Positions 17,336-26,664 of a DNA stretch of 64,000 nucleotides are shown here, piece by piece. Each line of letters opens with the position of its first letter. Position 1 is the first letter of the stretch. The notes under the pieces were generated by a model. The model was not told the origin of the DNA. It was given only the letters and a program-made list of their open reading frames with translations, and did no database searches. Location: the NCBI GenBank assembly GCA_965222065.1, contig OZ244933.1:1798001-1862000 (forward strand), given 5' to 3'. The stretch is from GM7GCV1 sp965222065 (lineage in GTDB: Bacteria > Pseudomonadota > Gammaproteobacteria > Pseudomonadales > GM7GCV1). Made by a program: the position numbers and the translations under genes.

Positions 17336-18190
17336 CTAGTGGACTTGACTCCCAAAAATCTGATTCAGTGCCTTTTCATCAAAACGATATTTTGCATGAC
17401 AAAACTGGCAGTCTATTTCAATGACACCGCCCTGCTCGGCCAGGAGCGTGCGTACGTCGGTTTCCCCAAGTGTCGCCAGTGTATTGGCACTGCGTTCTTC
17501 AGAGCAATTGCATTCAAAGGCCAATGGGGTGGGCTCGAACAATTGCAATTGTTCCTGATGGAAGAGCCGGTGAAGTATTTGCTCGGCGGGCAGCCCGGAA
17601 AGCTCCTGGTTTGTCAGGGTATCTGCCAGCATACAAACGCGATTCCAGTCTTCCGACTCCTTGCTTAAACTGGACTCACTGGCGCTTTCCGGCATGGCCT
17701 GAAGTAACAGTCCTGCCGCTTTGTTGTTATCTGAATGTAGCCAGATTTTTGTGCGTAGCTGTTCTGACTGAAGAAAATATTTTTCCAGCACTTCCGACAA
17801 ATTATTGTCTTCAACCAGCACAATACCCTGATAGCGCTCTCCCTCGTCCGGCTCAATAATAATGGCCATCTGTCCCTTGCCCAGCATTGGTTCCCCGGGG
17901 TCGGGGTTTTCCTGGTAGGTAGCGATAGCGCGCAACGCGCGCTGGTTGCGACATTCGGACATAAGCATGGAGACCTGGCCTTCACCTTTTACTTGCAGGA
18001 TAAGGCTGCCTTTAAACTTGATGGTGGCGCTCAACAGCGCAGCCGCGGCCACAAATTCGCCAATCAGGTGTTTGATCGGCTCGGGGTACTCGTGATTGCT
18101 AAAAATATTATGGATAGTTTTGTCGAGCTGAACGAGTTCGCCACGAATGGCGAACTCGTCAAAGAGAAAGCGTTGTCCCTGATCAGGCAT
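17336..18190 (-). CDS. hslO: Redox-regulated chaperone Hsp33
   Basis: A 284-residue holdase chaperone activated by oxidation. The C-terminal redox switch has all four zinc cysteines: Cys227 and Cys229 (CNC) and Cys261 and Cys264 (CQFC), a CxC...CxxC arrangement. The N-terminal core contains LIGEFVAAAALLSATIKF and the conserved linker region. Length is normal. It is the first gene of a probable two-gene unit with the patatin gene. Confidence 0.95.
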   Translation of the reverse strand: MPDQGQRFLFDEFAIRGELVQLDKTIHNIFSNHEYPEPIKHLIGEFVAAAALLSATIKFKGSLILQVKGEGQVSMLMSECRNQRALRAIATYQENPDPGEPMLGKGQMAIIIEPDEGERYQGIVLVEDNNLSEVLEKYFLQSEQLRTKIWLHSDNNKAAGLLLQAMPESASESSLSKESEDWNRVCMLADTLTNQELSGLPAEQILHRLFHQEQLQLFEPTPLAFECNCSEERSANTLATLGETDVRTLLAEQGGVIEIDCQFCHAKYRFDEKALNQIFGSQVH

Positions 18191-18218
18191 AGATTAGGTA
18201 AATCCATCGTATGAATGA

Positions 18219-20429
18219 TCAGAAAGTATACCTTGCTCCCAGGGTAATTCCGCGTCCGGGTTCCGGCGCCAGGTCGCGCAGAAAACTGGTCGAATTTCGA
18301 ATTTCCTCGTTACCCAGATTGGTTCCGCGGGCAAACAGCAGCAAATTGTCCAGGCTGTAGCCCAGGTAGGCATCTACTCGAACATAACCCTCAGTTCTTT
18401 CCTGTCCCGTACCCGGACGGTCCTGATCCAGTGCGTTAACCAGGCTGATATTGGCGGTCCAGCGCTCGTTAGCAAACTCCCAGCTGGTTCCCAGGCGCGC
18501 AGCCGGTAGTCGGGGAACATCACCGGACTGGTCCAGATTAGCCCGAACCATATCACCCCAAAATCTCAGCGATTGAAATTCTGCCAGCGGAAAGGTGATC
18601 TCGGCTTCGAGGCCACGAAACAATGCATCTTCCTGAACATAGAGATAACACTCGACGGATTCTTCAAACTCCTCGGTGTTATTTTCGAAATCAGCCAGAT
18701 CATCGGAACAGGAGGACAGGCCTGCGGCACCTTCTTCTTCCAGGTGATGGCTAAACCTGAGCTCGGTATCGCTCTGGTAAATGTAATCACTGAAATCAGA
18801 ATAGAAAACACTCGCACGGGCACTGACGCCGTCAGTATCTGTCGACTCATAAGCCCAGGTTAACTCCGCATTGAACGAAGATTCAGTAGAGAGGCTGGGG
18901 TCACCAATTTCATAGGTTCCCGTGGCAATATGCTCGCCGTCAGACAGCAGCTCTTCGGCCACCGGGTTGCGCTCTGCATGGGAAAAAACCAGTCCCACCC
19001 GGTTGGCGTCATCGAGCGGCACCAGATAACTGGCACTCAGGTTAAATGCTTCATGATGAATGTTGCCACCTGCGTAGGACAGTTTCTGATCGTCCACACG
19101 TGCACCCAGCTCAAGTGTTCCTTCGCCAAGACCGGTTTCTTCAATCAGGTAAAGACTGCGAACACTGGTCTCGGATGCAGGTGCAAACGCTTCGGGACCA
19201 ATGGCATCGAAATCACGCTCGGAAAAATGTATCCCCAATGCGCCCAGCCAGCCTCCAAGTTCTTCGTGGAGCAGCTCTGTACGCAACTCCCTGCTCTGAA
19301 CGTCAAAGCGGGTTCCGGTAGACGCAACACCGTCTTCTATTTCCAGTTCCTTATGGCCGTAATCGGTCAGGCTGAAGTCGATGTCCAGGGAGCTGATACC
19401 GGAGAATGGGCGCAAAATTTGCAGCATGCCCTGGTACTGGGTCTGCTCCATATCAATGCGCGTGAGAATCTCTTCTTCGTGCATCTCTTCGTGTTCGTCA
19501 TGATGGTCTTCATCCGCATGTTCTTCGTGGTCTTCCTCATGCTCATCATGATGTTCTTCGTCTGCGTGTTCATCATGGTCTTCTTCATGCTCGTCATGAT
19601 GCTCTTCTTCGTGATGGTGATGACTGTGGGCACCAGCAACCAGACCATAGTTATTATTCAGGCGGTTGACGCTAAATCCGGCAATGATGTTATCGCCGAT
19701 CCAGGAGAGGCCCATTCCCAGGGAGTCTGCTTCCCTGTCGGAATTTTCTATAACACCAAAACTGGTTTCGTCCGGATCGTCGAACTCCCTGGCGGCGTAG
19801 CCGGGAATTTCGACGTTATCAGAATCCCGTGTAACGGCATCGGCATGCAGCCCGAACCGGCCCAGACCGGCATCCAGACGTCCGACAAAGACGGACTCGC
19901 TGTTGTTGCTGTTATGACGAACTTCTGCGGCACCCTCAACCCCGCTAAAAGCGGTGGTATGGATGCGATTGTCAATGACATTGACCACCCCGCCAATTGC
20001 ACCGGAGCCATATCTGAGGGTGGCCGGTCCTCGAAGGATTTCTATACGCTCGGCCATAAGTGCTTCGGTGGCCACGGCGTGATCAGAACTCAAATCGGAT
20101 ACATCGCCCACGGTAGTGCTGTTTTGCAGAATCTCAACACGTTTACCGCTTTGTCCCCGGATAACCGGAACACCGACACCGGGTCCGAAAGACGAAGAGT
20201 GAACGCCGAGCTGGTTCTGCAGGCTTTCACCCAAAGTGGCACTGGCCTCCTTGCGCAGTTCCTCTCCGTCAAGAATGTTTATGGAGCCGGCAATTTCTTG
20301 CTCAGACTTTCCATGAGGAGAGGCAGTAACGATGATTTCTTCATAACCGGCAGAGGTCTCCTGCGCGTTTGCTGCCATGACAGGCAGAAGCATCCCGGCA
20401 GCAAGTGCCGACAAAAAATGATTTCGCAT
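18219..20429 (-). CDS. TonB-dependent outer-membrane receptor, ZnuD-like zinc type
   Basis: A 736-residue receptor. A signal peptide (ending NAQE) is followed by a TonB box EEIIVTAS, a plug domain (about residues 45-155, with RGQSGKRVEIL and ERIEILRGPATLRYG) and a 22-strand barrel that ends in the C-terminal phenylalanine RYTF. Residues about 268-318 form an external loop almost entirely of His, Asp and Glu. Receptors of the ZnuD group use such loops to catch zinc. Upstream on the same strand lies a small secreted His-containing protein. No Zur site was recognised with confidence, so zinc is inferred from the loop. Confidence 0.85.
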   Translation of the reverse strand: MRNHFLSALAAGMLLPVMAANAQETSAGYEEIIVTASPHGKSEQEIAGSINILDGEELRKEASATLGESLQNQLGVHSSSFGPGVGVPVIRGQSGKRVEILQNSTTVGDVSDLSSDHAVATEALMAERIEILRGPATLRYGSGAIGGVVNVIDNRIHTTAFSGVEGAAEVRHNSNNSESVFVGRLDAGLGRFGLHADAVTRDSDNVEIPGYAAREFDDPDETSFGVIENSDREADSLGMGLSWIGDNIIAGFSVNRLNNNYGLVAGAHSHHHHEEEHHDEHEEDHDEHADEEHHDEHEEDHEEHADEDHHDEHEEMHEEEILTRIDMEQTQYQGMLQILRPFSGISSLDIDFSLTDYGHKELEIEDGVASTGTRFDVQSRELRTELLHEELGGWLGALGIHFSERDFDAIGPEAFAPASETSVRSLYLIEETGLGEGTLELGARVDDQKLSYAGGNIHHEAFNLSASYLVPLDDANRVGLVFSHAERNPVAEELLSDGEHIATGTYEIGDPSLSTESSFNAELTWAYESTDTDGVSARASVFYSDFSDYIYQSDTELRFSHHLEEEGAAGLSSCSDDLADFENNTEEFEESVECYLYVQEDALFRGLEAEITFPLAEFQSLRFWGDMVRANLDQSGDVPRLPAARLGTSWEFANERWTANISLVNALDQDRPGTGQERTEGYVRVDAYLGYSLDNLLLFARGTNLGNEEIRNSTSFLRDLAPEPGRGITLGARYTF
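19474..19626 (-). repeat. His/Asp/Glu tandem-repeat loop within the TonB receptor
   Basis: About 50 codons built from the repeated units HHDEHEEDH and HADE. The DNA is correspondingly repetitive (alternating cat, gat and gaa codons), which makes the length prone to slippage. On the opposite strand the same bases yield a long open frame without biological support. Confidence 0.85.
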
Positions 20430-20510
20430 AATTTTTTCCTAACATACACCTTGTTCCCTGGCTTTCAGGGGCGGACAAGGTCAAAAAGTAAAAGTGATGT
20501 GCTTTTGTTG

Positions 20511-20819
20511 TCAGGAAATAGAAGGGGGACCGCGACTGGGCGGGAGAAAGTGCGAGTGGGATCTGAGCGACAGGGTTTCAATATCGAAGCAGGATTCACT
20601 GCCTGAAACCGCAATCGCTGGAATTTCTGTCGTAGACGGCTGTTGATGGTCGGCAATGTGATAGGCAGCACAGTGCTCAAAATGACCCTGGCCAAGAGTG
20701 CTCTCAAGATCGTGAACGTGCGACGCCGACAGAATCGACGTGCTAAGCAGCAGCAACGCCAGGCACCCGGCAATCCGGGCAATAAAGCCTTTACTGTAGC
20801 TTCTGGTTTCCGTGAACAT
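20511..20819 (-). CDS. Small secreted His/Cys protein upstream of the ZnuD-like receptor
   Basis: A 102-residue protein with an N-terminal signal segment (ARIAGCLALLLLSTSILS, cleavage after ASA or SAS) followed by a short mature part with HVHDLES, GHFEHC and a final RGPPS. Small proteins of this type, similar to DUF2946-like proteins, occur next to TonB receptor genes in marine bacteria. The histidines and two cysteines could bind metal; that is an inference. It lies 81 bases before the receptor gene on the same strand and is likely co-transcribed. Confidence 0.6.
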   Translation of the reverse strand: MFTETRSYSKGFIARIAGCLALLLLSTSILSASHVHDLESTLGQGHFEHCAAYHIADHQQPSTTEIPAIAVSGSESCFDIETLSLRSHSHFLPPSRGPPSIS

Positions 20820-20967
20820 TCTCTTGAGACGGTAATTAATCGACAGGTTGGCTATATTGTTTGGGCGAACATCAATAAGTCAAGTTACTCCGCGTTACTT
20901 TTTTGCCTGGGTGCGTCAGATGCATGAGTACAATAGAGCAGAACGCAATCACTCCTTAAGGATTCCC

Positions 20968-21549
20968 ATGAATAATAAATTGCAGCAGGTATTGGCCAAA
21001 ATTGACGTGCTCAACGCCGATGATCCAAATTTGGAGCAAGTAGAAGGGCAGGACGTACCCAAAGAACAGCTGTACTCCCGTCGCATGAGCGAACAGTTGA
21101 AGACGTTTCTGCCGGATGCTTCTGATGAGTTACAGATTGCCGCGCATGCACAGCATGTCCGACGCTGGACATCACCCCGGAGTGATTATCCGACTGGCAA
21201 GGCGGGCTATTATCGTTGGCGAACTGAGCTGGGACGAATGCATGCGGACCTGGCAGCAGACGCGATGGCTGAAGCCGGTTACCCCGAAGCTTCGCAGGAC
21301 AGGGTGAGAAAACTCCTTACCAAGCAAGGTATAAAACAGGATAACGAGGTGCAGGCACTGGAAGATGTTATTTGCCTGGTGTTCCTTCAATACTATTTTT
21401 TGCCTTTTGCCGCTGAGCACCCGGAAGAAAAAGTCATCGATATTTTGCAAAAAACCTGGGCCAAGATGTCAGAAAGAGGGCACCAGGCAGCACTTGCATT
21501 GCCACTGGAGCCGGATGCACGGGCGCTGGTTGAAAAGGCGCTGGCGTAA
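20968..21549 (+). CDS. DUF4202 family protein
   Basis: A 193-residue soluble protein that starts at 20968 after AAGGATT (ribosome site). It shows the DUF4202 pattern: AAHAQHVRRW...YPTGKAGYYRWR in the first half and EDVICLVFLQYYFLPFA in the second, with conserved histidines and acidic residues that suggest an HD-like metal fold. No reaction has been shown for the family. It is divergent from the zinc receptor pair across a 148-base promoter region. Confidence 0.75.
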   Translation: MNNKLQQVLAKIDVLNADDPNLEQVEGQDVPKEQLYSRRMSEQLKTFLPDASDELQIAAHAQHVRRWTSPRSDYPTGKAGYYRWRTELGRMHADLAADAMAEAGYPEASQDRVRKLLTKQGIKQDNEVQALEDVICLVFLQYYFLPFAAEHPEEKVIDILQKTWAKMSERGHQAALALPLEPDARALVEKALA

Positions 21550-21683
21550 ACCATATTGTCTCCACGACCGTAGCACAGAGTGAAGGTTATGTTTTTCTAT
21601 GGATTAAATAGGTGACAGGTCAACATAACCGCGTTAGTCTAGTAAACAAATTCAGCAGCCCGGAGAGGCTTGGTGGAGAAACT

Positions 21684-22241
21684 ATGAAAAGACATTTTTA
21701 TCTGAGCTCTGATCTCGACGATTTGGAACTTATCGAAGAAGAACTTGAACAGCAGGGATTATCAAAGCCCCAGATTCATGTTATTAGTAAAGATGATGCA
21801 GGATTGGATCATCATCATCGTTTGAATCAAGTGCATCAGTGGTTTCAGACAGACGTTGTTCATTCGACCCTGAAAGGGGCGCTATTGGGCATGCTGGTCG
21901 CTGCAGTGATTATTCTTGCAGCCATATTTTTTGGTGTAGAAGAAACAATCGGTTTAATACCTTTTGTGTTCTTGTCAATTATTCTTCTCGGTTTCTGCAC
22001 ATGGGAGGCTGGTTTTATAGGAACACAGTTGCCCAACCGGCATTTTAAAAAGTTCCAGAAAGCACTTGATCACGGCAAGCATCTGTTGATGGTCGATGTC
22101 GATCCCAGTGAGGAAAATACCCTGAAACAGGTTTGCGCCCGGCACCCGAAATTGCATCATGCCGGTGAGGGCGGGGGCGCGCCCAGGTGGACAATCTTTG
22201 GTCAGAAAAAAGCAGCCGAATTTGTTGAATGGGCACCCTGA
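21684..22241 (+). CDS. Two-helix membrane protein with N- and C-terminal cytoplasmic domains, function unknown
   Basis: A 185-residue protein from the ATG at 21684, which follows GGTGGAGAAACT. It has two membrane helices (about 64-84 and 89-107) between a small N-terminal domain (RHFYLSSDLDDLELIEEEL, HVISKDDAGLDHHH) and a C-terminal half with VDVDPSEE. Homologues are common in Pseudomonas and Marinobacter, where they carry unsupported names such as NAD/FAD-utilizing enzyme or magnesium transporter. I see no nucleotide-binding motif. It stands alone and ends at a strong terminator. Confidence 0.6.
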   Translation: MKRHFYLSSDLDDLELIEEELEQQGLSKPQIHVISKDDAGLDHHHRLNQVHQWFQTDVVHSTLKGALLGMLVAAVIILAAIFFGVEETIGLIPFVFLSIILLGFCTWEAGFIGTQLPNRHFKKFQKALDHGKHLLMVDVDPSEENTLKQVCARHPKLHHAGEGGGAPRWTIFGQKKAAEFVEWAP

Positions 22242-22265
22242 TTTCTCTGGGGGTTTAAATCACGC

Positions 22266-22300
22266 ATAAAAAAACCCGGCAATTGCCGGGTTTTTTTATG
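22266..22300. terminator. Bidirectional Rho-independent terminator
   Basis: Near-perfect stem ACCCGGCAATTGCCGGGT flanked by seven A and seven T. It ends the membrane-protein gene on the plus strand and the phasin gene on the minus strand. Confidence 0.9.
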
Positions 22301-22319
22301 TAGCTGTCGCTGAAATAAA

Positions 22320-22700
22320 TCAGGCGGCAACCTTGGCTGCATCAGCGGCCGCTTTTTTTACGGTCTCTTCAGCAGTTTTGGCGCCTTTTTCGAACCATAC
22401 TTTCAAATCTTCACCAGCTTGCTGGAAAAGGGCTGTGGTCGATTGGGCAGCATCAGCTACCTTGGCACTGGTTTCTTCAACGATGGCAGTTTGTTTGGCC
22501 ATGTACTCTTTTGGCTCAGTGACTGAAACCATGTCGAGTTGTTTTTCACCAGCTTCGATCATCATATCGGCGAAACCGATTTGTTTTTCCAGCAGTTTGT
22601 TTGCAAGTTCTGCATTAATTGCAAAAAGTTCTTTAGTCGCAGCAAAGGACTCTTTGCTATAAGAGCTAAATGAACTAATAAAGTCAGTAGCGTTAGTCAT
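22320..22700 (-). CDS. Phasin family protein
   Basis: A 126-residue, Ala/Lys/Glu-rich, amphipathic helical protein with the phasin family pattern (FATKELFAINAELANKLLEKQ, then a coiled region and an alanine-rich lysine tail AAADAAKVAA). Phasins coat polyhydroxyalkanoate granules. No PHA synthase or depolymerase gene is in the window. A good sigma-70 promoter sits about 60 bases upstream and a strong terminator follows, so it is a single-gene, probably highly expressed unit. Confidence 0.85.
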   Translation of the reverse strand: MTNATDFISSFSSYSKESFAATKELFAINAELANKLLEKQIGFADMMIEAGEKQLDMVSVTEPKEYMAKQTAIVEETSAKVADAAQSTTALFQQAGEDLKVWFEKGAKTAEETVKKAAADAAKVAA

Positions 22701-22768
22701 GTCTGAATCCTCAATCTAGTAAGTGGGTTTATTCATATTGCCTTTTGGGCACTGCACAATATGAGGCC

Positions 22769-22796
22769 ACTATAAAGGTATTCAAGTCAAAGTCAA
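22769..22796 (-). promoter_or_regulatory. Sigma-70 promoter of the phasin gene
   Basis: On the minus strand TTGACT (22796-22791), a 16-base spacer and TATAGT (22774-22769) each match the consensus at five of six positions. The predicted start gives a leader of about 60 nt. Confidence 0.65.
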
Positions 22797-22874
22797 CAAA
22801 AAATTGTGCTCCGCACAAAATAATTTTCAGGTTGACTGGCAAGGCATTTCAAATCAGTCGGCCAGGAGCTTTGT

Positions 22875-25670
22875 TTAATGGCAATCTTGAAAAGGTGTTG
22901 CCTCGCCAATGGCATAACCCTGAATAAAATCAATGCCAATCTCTTCAAGCGCACTGACAATGGCCGGGCTTTCTGCAAATTCCGCAATGGTTTTCATGCC
23001 AAGTGCATGGGCCATTTCATGAATAGAGACAATCATGGCGCGATCGCGCTCATCCTCGCAAATATCGATGATGAATGTGCCATCAATTTTCAGATAATCA
23101 ACATCAAAGTCTTTCAGGTAGGAAAAAGAAGAAAGTCCACTGCCAAAGTCATCCAGAGCAAATTTACAGCCGTTGCTTTTCAGGGTTGAAATCATGTTTT
23201 GAGCACTAATCAGATTGGAAATGGCTTGTGTTTCCGTGATTTCGAAACAAAGTGCTTCCCAAAACTTTCCATACGTAGGGATGGTTTTAAGCAGGAAATC
23301 AAGAAAGCCCGGGTCGGCCAGACTTTGTCCGGAGAGATTGATCGTAATGCGGGGTAGGGAATGCCCTTGCTCATGGTAGCTCATAAGGCAGGAGATAGAT
23401 TTCTGGACGATTTGCATATCCAGCAACGTCGACAAGCCAAATCGCTCCATGATGGGTAAAAATGTTTTCGGAAAAACAGTTCTGCCATCTTCAGCAATCA
23501 TTCGTGCCAGAACTTCCATTTGTGGCCCCGGTTCAAACCTTTTTGTTTGGCGAATTGGCTGGGCAAAAATAACAAAACGTTCCTGGTCGAGCGCTGAATT
23601 TATTTTTGCCAGCTCAGCCATTTCATCTGTGGTGCTGGCAGGACGGTGTTCCTGAGAATTATAGATATGGTATCTGTTGCGACCGAGGGATTTTGCCGTT
23701 TCACAGGCAAAATCCGCGTGCTGAAAAAGCGTGCTTGGGCTGCGGTCATTGGCAGACAGGATAACGGCGCCAATAGAGGCATTGACAGACAGGATGTGAC
23801 CAACCCAGGAAAACCTGAATGTACGAATTTGGTTGAGAAGTATGTGTAGTCGCCGGTTAACTCCCCCTGAACCATATGTTCTAAGGATCAATGCAAATTT
23901 GTCACCATTGAAGTGAAAAATTTGCTCATTTCTATCCAGCTTGCTACGGATAAAACCGGCAAATTGCCTCAGGGCGTGATCGCCCGCCTGATGGCCATGG
24001 CAGTCATTGATCAGGTCAAAGTGATCGAGGTCGATATGAATGTAAAGATACCCGCAGTCATTTCGGTTGCGGAGCAGAGATTTGACTTCTTTTTGCAGAG
24101 CGTTTCGATTAGGAAGCTGGGTAAGGGTGTCGGTAGTTGCCTGTTTGATAATACGTTGATTGAGAGACTCTCTTTCAGCCTGGTCCAGTATGCTTTTAAC
24201 GGCCACTCCAACAGTGGCCAGCAAGGGCTCGAGGTAATTGATCAGGTTGTAGGTAAAACCTATGGGCCGGTTGATCATGGAGATCATGCCAAGCATTTTT
24301 TCTTCATAATGGATTGGCACCACGGCAATACTATGTATGGATGCTGGGCCATGGCTCCAGCCGGATGTATCAACGTCGTTATAAATGTGTGTGCGCTCGT
24401 CTGCCAGGCATTCAGTAAAGAGTGAGTTTATCCCCCGGTATTCGCGCCATTGATCTCCCAGATGTGTGAAAGGCTCAGACCAATCCCCTGTTACAGGAAA
24501 TCCCGAAGTGCCTCGGGCGATAATTTGCTGGCTTTCCTCATTGCGGCTGAGTTTCAGGGCAATGATGGCTTCCGATGCATGACTGACATCCCGGATTTTC
24601 TGTAATAGCTCGTCCAGGCTTTTGTATTTATTGCATTCAATGACATAACTGGACAGGCCCTGGTTTACGGACTCCAGCATATCCATGGAGCGATGGAGCT
24701 GCTCTTCAATCTCGCATCTTTCGGTAATTTCTTTTTGTAGCTGGTGGGTTCTCAGGTTGACTACTTTTTCCGCCCGCTGTCGACGGGCGCTGTAGCTCAG
24801 CGTCCAGCCAACAATAATGAAACTGCTAATGGTTGTCGCGATAAATACATAGGTGCCAACGTTGGCGGTCAGATAATCATTTGGGGATTCGCTGGCTGAA
24901 AACATAAACAGGGGATTATTCCCGAATACCGGGTGTCCTTTATCTTCCGGGAAAACTTGCTGCCTTTCACCATGATGGGCGTCGTGGAGGATCATGTGCC
25001 GTTCCTCTTCCAGATTGATATAGCCGTAGAGCCACAGGCCAGTTAACAGGAATAACACCATGAGAGGTGAAACCGCCCGGATTAGTTGCGACCAGTGTCC
25101 AAATTTGTAGTTTTGGCTGATCACCAGAAGTATCGGCGTGACCAGAATATATCCAAGTGATTGGCCGACCGATTGAAGCACGATCATATGCAGACCTTGC
25201 GCTCCGTTTAGTGGTTCAACGTTGGTAAAGGTGATCAGTCCCAGGATCGGCCCAGTAGTGCTTGTGACTAGCGTAACCAAAAGAAACCAGGTAATAGACC
25301 GGTCGGTCAGGATATTGAAATTCTTGCCGAGTACTTTGGTGAGCAGGAAATAGCTTAAGGAAAATTGGGGGATAAACGTAAGAGTGGCGGTTAGCGACAA
25401 GCTGACACTTGCCCCGGTGGAGGCGTCCTGAATCAGGCCATAACAGAGAAATTCAAAAAAAACGCCAATAGCGATGCCGGGCAAAGCAAGCCAGCCAATT
25501 AAGATCAGTGCCGCAAGAGCAATACCTGATGCGGGATGAAAAAGACTGTTGACCGGATCAAATACGGTGCTGACGCTGATGCCAATTAGGCAATACAGAG
25601 CCCCCCACAGAAGCCCTGTAAAAAATTTTTCCTGTTTTGACCTTGGCGATTTGACCCTTAACTTCAGCAA
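22875..25670 (-). CDS. MASE1-GAF-GGDEF-EAL cyclic-di-GMP signalling protein
   Basis: A 931-residue membrane protein. The first 310 residues carry about eight hydrophobic helices of the MASE1 sensor type with a periplasmic insert. A GAF-like domain (about 340-510) follows, then a GGDEF domain (about 515-680) and an EAL domain (about 690-925). The cyclase motif is degenerate (NGDKF in place of GGDEF), so it probably does not make c-di-GMP. The phosphodiesterase motif reads EVL instead of EAL, but the metal and catalytic residues around INLSGQSL, EITETQAI, DDFGSG, DYLKIDG and TIAEFAE are kept. Likely a c-di-GMP phosphodiesterase controlled by membrane and GAF signals. Confidence 0.85.
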   Translation of the reverse strand: MLKLRVKSPRSKQEKFFTGLLWGALYCLIGISVSTVFDPVNSLFHPASGIALAALILIGWLALPGIAIGVFFEFLCYGLIQDASTGASVSLSLTATLTFIPQFSLSYFLLTKVLGKNFNILTDRSITWFLLVTLVTSTTGPILGLITFTNVEPLNGAQGLHMIVLQSVGQSLGYILVTPILLVISQNYKFGHWSQLIRAVSPLMVLFLLTGLWLYGYINLEEERHMILHDAHHGERQQVFPEDKGHPVFGNNPLFMFSASESPNDYLTANVGTYVFIATTISSFIIVGWTLSYSARRQRAEKVVNLRTHQLQKEITERCEIEEQLHRSMDMLESVNQGLSSYVIECNKYKSLDELLQKIRDVSHASEAIIALKLSRNEESQQIIARGTSGFPVTGDWSEPFTHLGDQWREYRGINSLFTECLADERTHIYNDVDTSGWSHGPASIHSIAVVPIHYEEKMLGMISMINRPIGFTYNLINYLEPLLATVGVAVKSILDQAERESLNQRIIKQATTDTLTQLPNRNALQKEVKSLLRNRNDCGYLYIHIDLDHFDLINDCHGHQAGDHALRQFAGFIRSKLDRNEQIFHFNGDKFALILRTYGSGGVNRRLHILLNQIRTFRFSWVGHILSVNASIGAVILSANDRSPSTLFQHADFACETAKSLGRNRYHIYNSQEHRPASTTDEMAELAKINSALDQERFVIFAQPIRQTKRFEPGPQMEVLARMIAEDGRTVFPKTFLPIMERFGLSTLLDMQIVQKSISCLMSYHEQGHSLPRITINLSGQSLADPGFLDFLLKTIPTYGKFWEALCFEITETQAISNLISAQNMISTLKSNGCKFALDDFGSGLSSFSYLKDFDVDYLKIDGTFIIDICEDERDRAMIVSIHEMAHALGMKTIAEFAESPAIVSALEEIGIDFIQGYAIGEATPFQDCH

Positions 25671-25794
25671 GGAGATCTCGCCTCCCCTAATTATTATTTA
25701 TGCCTTTTTTGTGCTGGCCTTTTACTACTTCCCTGTTAGAGATGAAAGGGTGTCTTTAAGAGCCCTTCACCTCCGGCCAGCTATTTTCAGGCAT

Positions 25795-25812
25795 GGTAAC
25801 CCAATGGTTACC
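25795..25812. promoter_or_regulatory. Short perfect inverted repeat between the c-di-GMP gene and ectR
   Basis: GGTAACC-caat-GGTTACC lies 22 bases beyond the ectR stop and 125 bases before the MASE1 gene start. It may be an operator or a weak hairpin; there is no T tract for termination. Confidence 0.35.
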
Positions 25813-25833
25813 TGTTTTCGATAGGCGCTGGAT

Positions 25834-26472
25834 TTAGTTTTGGTGGTCGTGACGGTTGAGATCGCCGAGGTCAAGTACAGGCGATGCGTCGATATCCTCC
25901 GCATCCATCATGCGTGCCACCCTTTGAAGCGAGGCGATAATCATGCTGCGTTCCCATTCGTCCAGGCTGGCGAACCGTCGTGCAAACTGTTCCTGAAGAG
26001 GTGTAGGGGCTTCTTTAAGGGTTTCCAGTGCCTTGTCTGTCAGGTGGGCGTGGACCTTTCTCTTATCTTCCGTAGAACGCTCTCGAAACACCAGCTGCCG
26101 TTTTTCCAGGCGATCCAGAATCGTGGTGACAGTGGCCTGGCTCAGGCTCATGGCTCCGGCCAGATCGCCAATCGTCATTTCGCCCTTATCCTTGATGGTT
26201 TGTAGCAGCAGTATTTGTGGCGCGGTGAGACCAGTGGTCTTTGCCAGACGTTTGGAGTGAATGTCTGTGGCACGTATTACCCGGCGTAAAGCGACCAGGA
26301 CTTCATCTAGGTTGTTCAATAACTTGTCTCCAATCCCGCTGGCAAATAGCAAATTATAGGCGAGGGCGTGCTGATCATCCCTTTTGTCGAAACTCTTTTC
26401 AGCACGGTACTCCAGGGTACTTTCCTGGAAGTCCTGATCTATATGGGCAGTTTGCGAACTGGTTGCTTTCAC
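25834..26472 (-). CDS. ectR: MarR-family regulator of ectoine synthesis (EctR-like)
   Basis: A 212-residue MarR protein. After about 50 variable residues come the dimerisation helices and a winged helix-turn-helix (LTAPQILLLQTIKDKGEMTIGDLAGAMSLSQATVTTILDRLEKRQLV) with the wing RSTEDKRKV. It is divergent from ectA with a 238-base promoter region between them, the place of ectR in methanotrophs and other halophiles, where EctR1 represses ectABC-ask. The long N-terminus and this context favour EctR over a generic MarR. Stop lies 163 bases after the MASE1 gene start on the same strand. Confidence 0.85.
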   Translation of the reverse strand: MKATSSQTAHIDQDFQESTLEYRAEKSFDKRDDQHALAYNLLFASGIGDKLLNNLDEVLVALRRVIRATDIHSKRLAKTTGLTAPQILLLQTIKDKGEMTIGDLAGAMSLSQATVTTILDRLEKRQLVFRERSTEDKRKVHAHLTDKALETLKEAPTPLQEQFARRFASLDEWERSMIIASLQRVARMMDAEDIDASPVLDLGDLNRHDHQN

Positions 26473-26556
26473 GGTTACTTAGATTGTTTATGGTGTTCGA
26501 CAGGCTAAATGTGGAGTATTTTTTTCCGTCACCAGCCTGTCATGGCAAATTCATAT

Positions 26557-26574
26557 TCTTTAGTGTACAATATT
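26557..26574. promoter_or_regulatory. Candidate EctR operator
   Basis: TCTTTAGT-GT-ACAATATT (two 8-base half sites, 2-base gap) differs at three or four positions from the EctR1 box reported for Methylomicrobium alcaliphilum, recalled as TATTTAGT-GT-ACTATATA. It sits 85 bases before ectR and 137 before ectA, where it could control both. A wider symmetry TTAGTG...CACTAA (26560-26585) surrounds it. Confidence 0.6.
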
Positions 26575-26664
26575 TACACCACTAAGCAAAATTGCAATAT
26601 AAATGGCTTAAAAGTCAATTTAGATGCACTTTATTGCGCCTTGTTTTGATTTTTGGCCAAAAAA

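Noticed and set aside
18930..20606. 558-residue open frame on the plus strand opposite the TonB receptor
   Set aside because: It is the shadow of the receptor gene: the translation is Cys/Met/Phe-rich with low-complexity runs from the histidine loop and shows no domain, whereas the minus strand has a full receptor.
20820..20967. Zur box upstream of the zinc receptor pair
   Set aside because: Only weak A+T-rich symmetry; no convincing match to a Zur consensus by eye.
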